The position numbers and the translations under genes are program-made. Below, one piece after another: positions 37,765 to 45,863 of a stretch of 55,794 bases of DNA (its first letter is position 1; every line of letters starts with the position of its first letter). The DNA is from a virus, in IMG/VR virus record IMGVR_UViG_3300033149_001822, positions 1 to 55,794 of that record; one strand, given 5' to 3'. Below the pieces are notes generated by a model. The model was not told the origin of the DNA, searched no databases, and saw only the letters and a list, made by a program, of their open reading frames with translations.

Positions 37765-39051
37765 ATGTCCAGACCATCAATTTGTTTTTTGAATCCACCT
37801 CATCCATATCTTATTCAGCCGAAGGCACAGGCCCCACTCGGGATGCTTTACGTTGCGGCTTCTGTGAGAAAAGCTGGATTCGATGTTAAGTTCGTTGACC
37901 TGAGTGACAAGCAGTATGGAGATGATTTCAATCTGCCAGAAGCAGACATTTATGGAATCACCGGGACAATACTTGATGTAAAGTCAATACATGTAGTGGC
38001 AAGGCAGATCAAGAAGAACAACAAGTGGAGCAAGATAATTGTCGGTGGTCCTGTATCACTCAGTCCGGCGCACCTCGATGCAGAATTGGTTGATTCCATT
38101 TTGATTGGGGAAGGTGAGATTGAGATATTCAATGTGCTGGAAGACTATCCCAGATTGAAGTCGTTCTACAAAGCAGACAGGATAACAGACCTCGACTCGC
38201 TTGAGTTTCCCGCTCGTGATCTGTTAGGTACTCATCTTGGGGGCAATGTCTTTGCCCGTTATCAGAAGTACTATGAGGGAGGGAGCACGGTCATATCCAT
38301 GAGCAGGGGTTGCCCGTTTGATTGTACATTTTGTGCGTCACCGAGGATATGGGGAAGGAGGATTATTCACAGGAGCGCGGAGAGTGTGGCTGCGGAAATA
38401 GATGAGGTCGCTGAAAGGTATGGTGTCAGACAGCTCAGGTTTAGCGACGACAACATGACGTGCGACAGGGATAAACTTGAGAGTCTTTGCAGGCACCTCC
38501 TGGGAAAGAAGATTGCTTGGCGTGCGAGCATACGTGTACGCCCGAACGATGTTGACATGTTCAAGATGATGAAGAACGCCGGATGTGTCGAGGTGTGTTT
38601 CGGAATAGAGAGTGGTGATCCGAATGTTCTCCATACTTTGCACAAGAAGGCGACTGTCAAAGAAAACAGGATCGCAATAATGAACGCCAAGGAGGCAGGA
38701 CTTGTCGTTCGAATATTGTTCATGATAGGTACTCCTGGTGAGACAGTTAAAACGGTTGACAGGAACATAGAGTTCTTGAACAGTGTTGACAAACATTACG
38801 ACACCATTGCCATCACGAACTTTACCCCGTTGCCAGGGACGGCGGTAGCAGACGATCCTGGCAGCAATGATTGCGAGATTCTTTGCTACGATGTAGACAA
38901 GTACAATCTTTGTTTATACGGCCCTGATGGTAAGCACAACGAGTGGGAGAATCATATTCGACCGTTTGGTCTTACGTTGGAGCAGTTGACCGAGAACAAG
39001 AAGCGAATGGTGAAGTTCATAATGGAAACAGGGAGAAGTAACAATGGCTAG
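37765..39051 (+). CDS. Class B radical SAM enzyme with B12-binding-like domain
   Basis: 428 aa. Residues 1-135 have the Rossmann-like cobalamin-binding layout (PLGMLYVAASVRKAGFDVKF; ADIYGITGTILD; KIIVGGPVSLSP), without the classical DxHxxG. Cys183-Cys187-Cys190 (RGCPFDCTFC) is the radical SAM cluster motif, and CFGIESGDPNVLHTLHKKAT is typical of the family. Such enzymes methylate or rearrange unreactive carbons in sugars, lipids and antibiotics. In this cluster it could modify a sugar. Overlaps the next gene by 8 bases. Confidence 0.85.
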   Translation: MSRPSICFLNPPHPYLIQPKAQAPLGMLYVAASVRKAGFDVKFVDLSDKQYGDDFNLPEADIYGITGTILDVKSIHVVARQIKKNNKWSKIIVGGPVSLSPAHLDAELVDSILIGEGEIEIFNVLEDYPRLKSFYKADRITDLDSLEFPARDLLGTHLGGNVFARYQKYYEGGSTVISMSRGCPFDCTFCASPRIWGRRIIHRSAESVAAEIDEVAERYGVRQLRFSDDNMTCDRDKLESLCRHLLGKKIAWRASIRVRPNDVDMFKMMKNAGCVEVCFGIESGDPNVLHTLHKKATVKENRIAIMNAKEAGLVVRILFMIGTPGETVKTVDRNIEFLNSVDKHYDTIAITNFTPLPGTAVADDPGSNDCEILCYDVDKYNLCLYGPDGKHNEWENHIRPFGLTLEQLTENKKRMVKFIMETGRSNNG

Positions 39052-40075
39052 GCTGAAGATTCTGGTTTTCCATCCGAAGGAGTGGGTGGGAAGCAGCAAC
39101 GAGAACGTGGAGGTCAGGCATGTGTCGATTGGTGGCAGCATTCCAAGGAGGCTCAACGGGACACCTTCGGAGGATGGTATAGGTGAGGTTGCAGACTCCG
39201 AGGGGATACGCAACTTCATGGACGCGGTTGAGCAGTTCCGACCGGACATTTTTCTTTTTGGGATACACTTCCAGTTCATGCCTTCATACGTTGCCAGAGC
39301 AAGGGCAATGTGTCCTGAGATGAAGGTAGTTATGCATTATACCGACCAGAGGAAGGATGTTCACGATGATGTTGGGAAGTACCTCGGTTTGATTGACTTG
39401 TTGTTGGTGACTAACCAGGACGAAGCAGACCATCAGAAGTATCGTGACTTTGGCTTTCCGAAGGTTGCCACGTTGTACGATGGGATCAATCCTAACAAGT
39501 ATTATCCAATGCCTGTAGAAATCAAACACGATGTCTTCTTCGGAGGGAACAATCACTATGGATTGTACGAGAGCATAAAAAAGTCTGGTCAAAAACCACC
39601 AGAGGTTCTGAACTTTTCGAAAGGAAAGTTTCGCCATGATTTCCTGATGGAGGTGAATAGCCAGTTTGATTTGCTCGTGCGTGGTCGGTTGGGGTGGGAC
39701 GAGCAGGTGTTTTATGTGAAGCCGATGAGGTTCCACCCGAGATATTTGTCTGCTATCAGGGAGGCCAAGATAGTCATAGGGACTGCTGTGGCTCCCCGTT
39801 ACAAGCTCTATATGCGCAGGATGTGGAGGGGGATAGCGTCTGCCAGAATGTTGCTCATGGAATACGTGCCGGGAATGGAAGAGGACTTCGAGAACCACGA
39901 GCACATGGTCTGGTTCAGGACGATAGAAGAAGGAATTGACTTGATCAGATATTACTTGAATAACGACGACGAAAGGGAGAGAATCGCCAAGAGTGGATAC
40001 CAGTTGATACTGGACAATCATACTTGCGATCACAGGCTGGATGAGTTCGAGCAAATTGTCAGGAGGGTTTTCTAA
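39044..40075 (+). CDS. Tandem glycosyltransferase A (CgeB-like GT-B)
   Basis: 343 aa, first of four adjacent paralogues. Shared frame: N-terminal hydrophobic strand and E/DW motif (LVFHPKEWVG), VSIGGSIPRR, ATLYDGINPN, HDVFFGGNNHY, and a C-terminal donor-binding part MLLMEYVPGMEEDFENHEHM, then VWFRTIEEGIDLIRYYLNND. The last part resembles the CgeB / Glyco_trans_1_2 family. Sequence is GC-richer than copies C and D. TAATG overlap with copy B. Confidence 0.75.
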   Translation: MARLKILVFHPKEWVGSSNENVEVRHVSIGGSIPRRLNGTPSEDGIGEVADSEGIRNFMDAVEQFRPDIFLFGIHFQFMPSYVARARAMCPEMKVVMHYTDQRKDVHDDVGKYLGLIDLLLVTNQDEADHQKYRDFGFPKVATLYDGINPNKYYPMPVEIKHDVFFGGNNHYGLYESIKKSGQKPPEVLNFSKGKFRHDFLMEVNSQFDLLVRGRLGWDEQVFYVKPMRFHPRYLSAIREAKIVIGTAVAPRYKLYMRRMWRGIASARMLLMEYVPGMEEDFENHEHMVWFRTIEEGIDLIRYYLNNDDERERIAKSGYQLILDNHTCDHRLDEFEQIVRRVF

Positions 40076-41079
40076 TGGGCAAATCGACAGCAGTAGTCTT
40101 GCATCCAAGGGATTGGGAGAGGTACGAATCAACTTTGAAGATCGTTCATGCTTCCATAGGCGGCAAGGTTCCCAGGAAGCGGGACGGGACGGCGACGTTC
40201 GACGGCTATGCTGACGTGGTGACAGAGGAAGGCAAGCAAGATTTGTTCGACAAGATAGAGGAGTACCATCCAGAGATTTTCCTATTTTGGATGCACGTCG
40301 GAATGAACCCACAGATCATAAAGAGGGTAAAGGAGATTTCTCCGAGGACAAAGATAGTTGTTTGGCATGGGAACCATCGCTACGAGTTCCCGCACGGTGT
40401 CAGGATGTACCTCAAATACCTCAGCATGGTGCTCATCAACTCCCGTGAGCCTAGTCAGTACAAGATGTACAAGGATGGCGGTGTACCTAACGTGGCGACC
40501 TTGTGGGACGGGTTTAATCCTGACGACGTGGAGCTTGAGGACAAGGAACCTGAGTTCGATTGTATATTCGGTGGCAACTCGTATTTGGGAAGGACTAACA
40601 ATCTACCGGGACAGGATTTTCCAGGTGGTCTGCTCAGATACAATTTGATTGTCGAGGCAAACAAAAGGTTCAACGTTGCTGTGCTTTCTGACGTACCAGA
40701 GGGTTGGCCATTCAAGGTGTTGCCAGCGGCATTCCACCCTAAGTACACGAACGAATTGCGAAGGGCAAAGATAACTCTGAACATTAACCATTTTCCAGGT
40801 TTTTACCAGGCGTATACGAGGCGAACCATTCGCAGCATTTTTGCCAAGCGTCTTCACCTGACACTGTATATCCCAGGCATGGAGGAGCATTTCGAGAATC
40901 ATGAAAATATTGTCTGGTATCACGACTTGAACGAGGCGATGGAGTTGATTGGTTATTACCTTGAGAACGATGACGAGCGCGAGGAGATAGCTGAAAAGTC
41001 TTGGATGCACGCTTGCAAGCATTTCACATTTGAGAATAGACTTAGAGACTTTGAGAAAATTGCAAAGGTACTATTATGA
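40075..41079 (+). CDS. Tandem glycosyltransferase B (CgeB-like GT-B)
   Basis: 334 aa. Paralogue of its neighbours: VVLHPRDWERYEST, HASIGGKVPRKRDGTATFDG, ATLWDGFNPDD, FDCIFGGNSYLG, then LTLYIPGMEEHFENHENIVW and a YYLENDDEREEIAEKSW tail. It keeps all common blocks, so it is probably active; divergence lies mainly in the acceptor half (residues 60-180), which fits different acceptor sugars. ATGA overlap with copy C. Confidence 0.75.
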   Translation: MGKSTAVVLHPRDWERYESTLKIVHASIGGKVPRKRDGTATFDGYADVVTEEGKQDLFDKIEEYHPEIFLFWMHVGMNPQIIKRVKEISPRTKIVVWHGNHRYEFPHGVRMYLKYLSMVLINSREPSQYKMYKDGGVPNVATLWDGFNPDDVELEDKEPEFDCIFGGNSYLGRTNNLPGQDFPGGLLRYNLIVEANKRFNVAVLSDVPEGWPFKVLPAAFHPKYTNELRRAKITLNINHFPGFYQAYTRRTIRSIFAKRLHLTLYIPGMEEHFENHENIVWYHDLNEAMELIGYYLENDDEREEIAEKSWMHACKHFTFENRLRDFEKIAKVLL

Positions 41080-42104
41080 CAAAGCCGACAGTGGTTTTCA
41101 CCAGGCCAGAGGATTGGGTTGAAGGCAATTACGAAACAGACGAGATGAAACTTGTCTACGTTCCTTTAGGTGGATCTGAACCAAAGCTAAGGAATGGTGG
41201 TCCTGCTGGAGAAGCTGTTGGGGTTTTGGCTACTCATGAGGGTGTGGATAAGCTGATTCAGGAGTTTCAAAAACACAAACCAGAAGTATTTTTTCATTGG
41301 GTTCATTACGGGGAATATGACCACAGGGTTATGAAGGAGCTTCGTAAAATTAGTCCAAAAACTTTGTTTGTTTTCGGGCAAGGCAATCAGGTTCTCCATA
41401 AGAAAATTATCGACAGATGGATAATGGAGAACAAGGAATTTGTTGACGTAGTGTTGACCAACAATTACAGTCCGAGCCAACACAAGATTATGAAAGATTA
41501 TGGTGTCAAGTACACTGATATTCTATATGACGGGTTTATTCCTAGACTGCATGGTCGTCCAGAATTGCCTGTTGAGTTTGATTGTTTTTTTGGTGGTGGC
41601 AATACAGTCAAAAGTGTGGATCACAAGGGCAGATTTCCGTTGAGCAAATTTAGGTTCATGTTCATCAATGAGGTTAGCAAGAGATTTGATTTGCATGTGC
41701 GTGGAGGCGGTTGGAATGATATTGAGAGTCATTCGTACTTGTACGCATTCGATTATATCGACACTTTCCGAAAGGCAAAAATAGTTTTGGGAATAAATCA
41801 TTTTGATTTTGAACGGTACTACACAAAACGAACTATTTATGGAGGTGCATCAGGCAGGATGCTGATAACGAGGTACATCCCTGAGATGGAGAAGGATTTT
41901 GAGAACCATGTAAACATGGTCTGGTTCCATTCTATTGATGAAGCTCTTGAATTAATAGAATACTATTTGAACAACGATGAAGAACGAGAAAAGATAGCCA
42001 AGCAGACAAAGGAATATTTTTTGAAGAATCATAGTTGGCAAGCAAGATTAAGGGACTTCGAAGGTGTGATGAAGCGATTGAAAGGGGTTTTCAATGAGTG
42101 GTAA
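41076..42104 (+). CDS. Tandem glycosyltransferase C (CgeB-like GT-B)
   Basis: 342 aa. Blocks: VVFTRPEDWVEGNYETDE, VYVPLGGSEPKLRNGGPAG, ILYDGFIPR, FDCFFGGGNTV, ITRYIPEMEKDFENHVNMVW, EYYLNNDEEREKIAKQ. Closest to copy D in wording and in its AT-rich codons. It reads as a complete enzyme. Overlaps copy D by 11 bases. Confidence 0.75.
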   Translation: MTKPTVVFTRPEDWVEGNYETDEMKLVYVPLGGSEPKLRNGGPAGEAVGVLATHEGVDKLIQEFQKHKPEVFFHWVHYGEYDHRVMKELRKISPKTLFVFGQGNQVLHKKIIDRWIMENKEFVDVVLTNNYSPSQHKIMKDYGVKYTDILYDGFIPRLHGRPELPVEFDCFFGGGNTVKSVDHKGRFPLSKFRFMFINEVSKRFDLHVRGGGWNDIESHSYLYAFDYIDTFRKAKIVLGINHFDFERYYTKRTIYGGASGRMLITRYIPEMEKDFENHVNMVWFHSIDEALELIEYYLNNDEEREKIAKQTKEYFLKNHSWQARLRDFEGVMKRLKGVFNEW

Positions 42105-43116
42105 ACCTACAGTAGTTTTCACAAGGCTAACGGATTGGGTCAATGGAGGATATTCCAGTGATGTTTTGAATCTTGTCTATGTCCAGGTTGGTGGTGTGAA
42201 TCCTAGGAAACACGATGGCAGTCCAATTGCCGATGGAATAGGTGACATGGTTACTGACGAGGGTCGGCAGGATTTATTAAAGTCTGTTAAGAAGTACGAG
42301 CCGGAAATACTTCTTCATTTTGTTCATAGAAGAATAGGAACGAATTTGATGACAGAAATAAAGAGGATTAGTCCGAAAACGTTGATAGTGGTGGCTGATG
42401 GGAACCAGCCACACGCGATTAGTGCATATGTAAAGAAACATAGAAAATATATTGATGGGGTGTTGTTGAATTCGTCCAATGCAGAAAGCTATGCCAAGTA
42501 CAATGATTTGAATTATAAACCAAGAATGATTGGAAAGTTGTGTGATGGGTTTGTTCCTGTTCACCATGAATTGGGGAATGTTCCAATCGAACACGATTGC
42601 TATTTTGCGGGAAGCAATCTTTTCAAGAGAAGGGGCAGACATGAAATTGTTTGGAGATTTCCAAACAGTAAGAATAGAAATGAGTTCATTGTTGCAGCAA
42701 AGAAAAAATTTGACTTGATAGTTCATGCAAATGAAGGTAACTGGCCTTTTCCTGTCAAGAAAATTTTACAGTACCCGGAATTCTACAGGGCTTTTCACAA
42801 GGCAAAAATAAGCCTGGGAATGAACCAGTTCAATCTGACAAGATATTATACCAGGAGATTGATACACGGTGGGGCGTCGTCGTCCCTTTACATAACCGGG
42901 TATATTCCTGGCATGGAAAAGGACTTTGAGAATCATGTTAACATGGCATGGTTTCACACTATCGAGGAAGGTCTTGAGCTAATTGAATATTATTTGAACA
43001 ACGACAAAGAAAGAGAGAAAGTGGCAAAACAACAACGAAAACATTTTTTGAAGCATCATTCTTGGGAAGCCAGGTTGAAGGAATTTGAAAAGTATGCAAA
43101 GAAGATTCTGAAATGA
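42094..43116 (+). CDS. Tandem glycosyltransferase D (CgeB-like GT-B)
   Basis: 340 aa. Blocks: VVFTRLTDWVNGGYSSDV, VYVQVGGVNPRKHDGSPIAD, KLCDGFVPV, HDCYFAGSNLF, ITGYIPGMEKDFENHVNMAW and EYYLNNDKEREKVAKQ. GAGTGG start region with GGGG upstream lies inside copy C. Recent common origin with C is likely. ATGA overlap with the methyltransferase gene. Confidence 0.75.
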   Translation: MSGKPTVVFTRLTDWVNGGYSSDVLNLVYVQVGGVNPRKHDGSPIADGIGDMVTDEGRQDLLKSVKKYEPEILLHFVHRRIGTNLMTEIKRISPKTLIVVADGNQPHAISAYVKKHRKYIDGVLLNSSNAESYAKYNDLNYKPRMIGKLCDGFVPVHHELGNVPIEHDCYFAGSNLFKRRGRHEIVWRFPNSKNRNEFIVAAKKKFDLIVHANEGNWPFPVKKILQYPEFYRAFHKAKISLGMNQFNLTRYYTRRLIHGGASSSLYITGYIPGMEKDFENHVNMAWFHTIEEGLELIEYYLNNDKEREKVAKQQRKHFLKHHSWEARLKEFEKYAKKILK

Positions 43117-43901
43117 AAATTAAAAAGATGACATTTTCTCCGGTTATGGCTGTTAAAATGAATGCAATGTTTCATCAGATTTTGCAGCCGAAGTTTCACA
43201 ATGTTCTGGAGGATTTGATAGAGTTTACTGGACTTGATCGTAATGAAGTGCTTTTTAGAATAATAAAGAAACTTGGCAGGGATTGGGGTGCAAGGGGTTG
43301 GTTCAATAACGAGTTCGATTGGCACGATCCGTCATCGAATCGTGAGTTGTGTTGGTTTTATGTCAGCGCTCAAAGTTATTTGTTTAGCAATGCAAGACGG
43401 CCATATTGGAATATGCTTAAGTACGTCAAAGACGGGCCTGTTTTGGATTATGGTTGTGGAATTGGACAAAATATTCTTGAACTGGCCAAAAGAGGTTTTG
43501 AAGTACGTTATCTTGAATTGGGACTTTTGCAGCAAGAGTTTTTGAAGTTCAGAATTATAAAACACCACATTACAAACGCTGTGGAATTGGATTTGTGGTC
43601 TTCAGGTTTTTTGAATACGATTGATTGTGTCAAAGGCATACAATATGGAACAATACTTTTACAACATGTCTTGGAGCATATTCCATCATACCAGAACACT
43701 CTCAGGCATCTCATTTCAAATTTGAAGGTGGGTGGAAGAATAATTGAGCACAGTCCGTTCAGGAGTTCGCCTGGGAATTCAGAGTCGCCTCAAATGCATT
43801 TGAAGGCAGAAATTACGATGAAAGAAGCGATGATCGGTATGAAAAAAATATACGGTGGGGATTCTGTCAGACGTGATGCCAATGTATGGGAAAAAATATG
43901 A
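43113..43901 (+). CDS. SAM-dependent methyltransferase
   Basis: 262 aa. DYGCGIGQN (from residue 112) is the SAM-binding motif I, with LEL about 20 residues later as the acidic ribose contact region; ILLQHVLEHIPSY is motif III/post-I. The N-terminal 100 residues are an extra domain (LQPKFHNVLEDLIEFTGLDR). Located among glycosyltransferases, it likely O- or N-methylates a sugar, capping a glycan. AT-rich. The next gene begins on overlapping codons. Confidence 0.8.
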   Translation: MKIKKMTFSPVMAVKMNAMFHQILQPKFHNVLEDLIEFTGLDRNEVLFRIIKKLGRDWGARGWFNNEFDWHDPSSNRELCWFYVSAQSYLFSNARRPYWNMLKYVKDGPVLDYGCGIGQNILELAKRGFEVRYLELGLLQQEFLKFRIIKHHITNAVELDLWSSGFLNTIDCVKGIQYGTILLQHVLEHIPSYQNTLRHLISNLKVGGRIIEHSPFRSSPGNSESPQMHLKAEITMKEAMIGMKKIYGGDSVRRDANVWEKI

Positions 43902-44884
43902 AACCAACAATTTGCATTTTGCAAAAACAAACACATTTTGACAAACCTTCATTGATTGAATCTTCTTCTGTCAAGGAGAAATTTGATGTCGTGAAGGATT
44001 ATTTCTATAACATTCCCAACAAAACAGATATTGTCTATACTCAAACTTATTTTGATAGAAAAATTCTGGAGATATTGGAGGAATGGCGCGGTCGTATTGT
44101 CATTCATGTGGGTGGTAACCTTTGGAATGAAAGCAAAGGTGTGGGGTTAATCAAGCAGGTCGTGGACATCATGAACCGTTCCCAGACAATAGTTGTCTGC
44201 AACGGACATGGGATATTCGACATTGTGAAAAAGAATCTCAATGACAATGCCAATGTGATGTGTCTTCCAGGTGGTTTATGGGGCACTGACAATTCTCGCT
44301 ACGGAATACAGCCGGACAGATTTATCCCAAAGGATGATTACTCACTCAAGAACAAGAAGAGGCCAAGTGTGGTAATGTCCATAAACTTGACGGTTGAAAG
44401 GAAATGGGCAGGGATTTTTTTGTTCCTTTCATCTATCAAGAAAATCGTAAGAAAAATGAAAATAAAAATCACATGTGCAGGAATGATAAAATCCAATCAT
44501 GATTTGGTTAAAAGTTTGTCGAACAGGTACGGTGTGAGATTTTTAGAATACACTGAAGATTGGCCTCAGATTTTGCAGGATTCTGATTTGTTTATTCACC
44601 CTAGCACGTTTGATTGCTTTCCTAGATCGGTCTGTGACGCAATGTGTACAGGACTTCCTATTGTTGCTTATAACATGCCAAGCACTAGGCACGTGAGCGA
44701 CAAGTTGCATTTTGTAGACCCACTTGATCATGATTATGTGTCAGATAGTGTCGAGTGGTTTTTGTCGAACGAAGATGAGCGCAAGCAGTTGGGCGAGGTT
44801 TTGCTTGTGGAGGCTCTTGAGAAGACCGAGAAGCATCGTGGAGACTACGCAGGAATATTGGAAGATATACTTAGTTCAACTTAA
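43898..44884 (+). CDS. GT4-type glycosyltransferase
   Basis: 328 aa from ATG 43898, which overlaps the methyltransferase stop; an in-frame ATG at 43886 is an alternative. GGRIVIHVGGN-like first Rossmann half (GRIVIHVGGNLWNESKG) and a C-terminal half with HPSTFDCFPRSVCDAMCTGL (the E-x7-E region replaced by D/C residues) and PIVAYNMPSTRHVSDKLHFV. Typical GT4 donor site with SINLTVERKWAG. Not closely related to the four tandem copies. Confidence 0.8.
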   Translation: MKPTICILQKQTHFDKPSLIESSSVKEKFDVVKDYFYNIPNKTDIVYTQTYFDRKILEILEEWRGRIVIHVGGNLWNESKGVGLIKQVVDIMNRSQTIVVCNGHGIFDIVKKNLNDNANVMCLPGGLWGTDNSRYGIQPDRFIPKDDYSLKNKKRPSVVMSINLTVERKWAGIFLFLSSIKKIVRKMKIKITCAGMIKSNHDLVKSLSNRYGVRFLEYTEDWPQILQDSDLFIHPSTFDCFPRSVCDAMCTGLPIVAYNMPSTRHVSDKLHFVDPLDHDYVSDSVEWFLSNEDERKQLGEVLLVEALEKTEKHRGDYAGILEDILSST

Positions 44885-44900
44885 TAAAGAGGATAATAAC

Positions 44901-45863
44901 ATGAGATTTTTAATTTCTGGCGGTGCTGGATTCATCGGATCTAACATTGTCATGGAGCTGGTTAAGTTGGGCCATGACGTTATGGCGATTGACAATCTCA
45001 TCACCGGAAGCAAAAAGAATCTCGAAGAGGTGATGGGCAAGATCGAGTTCGTTTGGGACGATCTCAGGAAAATGGACGTTTGTAAGAACATCTGTGGGGG
45101 TGTTGACTACATTTTACACCAGGCTGCTCTTGGCTCTGTCCCGAGGTCTGTCAAGGACCCGGTCCTGTCCAACGAGAACAACATAAACTCCACGTTGAAT
45201 CTCCTGGTTGCCGCGAAGGACGCTGGTGTTCGCAGGTTCGTGTATGCCTCGTCGTCGGGTGTCTATGGGAATTGTGAAGGGGAGTTCAAGGTGGAGACAA
45301 TGGAGAGCAAGCCGATCAATCCCTACGCGATTTCAAAGACTGCCAGCGAAGAGTATGTCAAAATATTCCATAAGTTGTACGGGATGAAGACAGTGGCGTT
45401 GAGGTACTTCAACGTATTCGGCCCGCAGCAGAATCCACACGGTGCCTATGCAGCGGTTGTCCCGGCGTTCATTTTGAATGCTTTGAATTATGAAAAATCA
45501 ATTATCTATGGCGATGGTAAACAGGCCAGGGACTTCACGTTTGTTGATGATGTGGTTCAAGCAAACATTCTGGCTTGTCAGGCAGGAGAGGAAGTTGACG
45601 GACAGGCTATCAATGTTGGAGGTGGTCACACTGTTTCGGTAAACAAATTGCACGAGATGATAGGTCGTTTCACCGACTGTCCACTTGAACCAAATTATGT
45701 AGACAAAAGAAAGGGTGATGTTATGAATAGTCGTGCAGACATTGGCAAGGCAATAAAACTGCTTGGTTACAAGCCTTACTCTGAAAAAACTTTCGAGGAA
45801 TGTATAGGCGAAACAGTCGAGTGGTACAGGAGCAGACATGAAGCTCAGCGTCATAGTAACTAG
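44901..45863 (+). CDS. NAD-dependent sugar-nucleotide epimerase
   Basis: 320 aa from ATG 44901 (AAAGAGGA upstream; longer in-frame starts lie inside the previous gene). GGAGFIGSNI at residues 7-16 binds NAD; Tyr142-x3-Lys146 (YAISK) and the preceding SSSGVYG are the catalytic extended-SDR set. GDGKQARDFTFVDDVVQA is typical of UDP-glucose/UDP-GlcNAc 4-epimerases (GalE/WbpP group). It would supply a donor such as UDP-galactose or UDP-GalNAc to the island's transferases. GC-richer than its neighbours. Confidence 0.88.
   Translation: MRFLISGGAGFIGSNIVMELVKLGHDVMAIDNLITGSKKNLEEVMGKIEFVWDDLRKMDVCKNICGGVDYILHQAALGSVPRSVKDPVLSNENNINSTLNLLVAAKDAGVRRFVYASSSGVYGNCEGEFKVETMESKPINPYAISKTASEEYVKIFHKLYGMKTVALRYFNVFGPQQNPHGAYAAVVPAFILNALNYEKSIIYGDGKQARDFTFVDDVVQANILACQAGEEVDGQAINVGGGHTVSVNKLHEMIGRFTDCPLEPNYVDKRKGDVMNSRADIGKAIKLLGYKPYSEKTFEECIGETVEWYRSRHEAQRHSN

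Noticed and set aside
39284-40312. 342-codon open frame on the minus strand
   Set aside because: Antisense shadow of two clear glycosyltransferase genes, without protein-like motifs.
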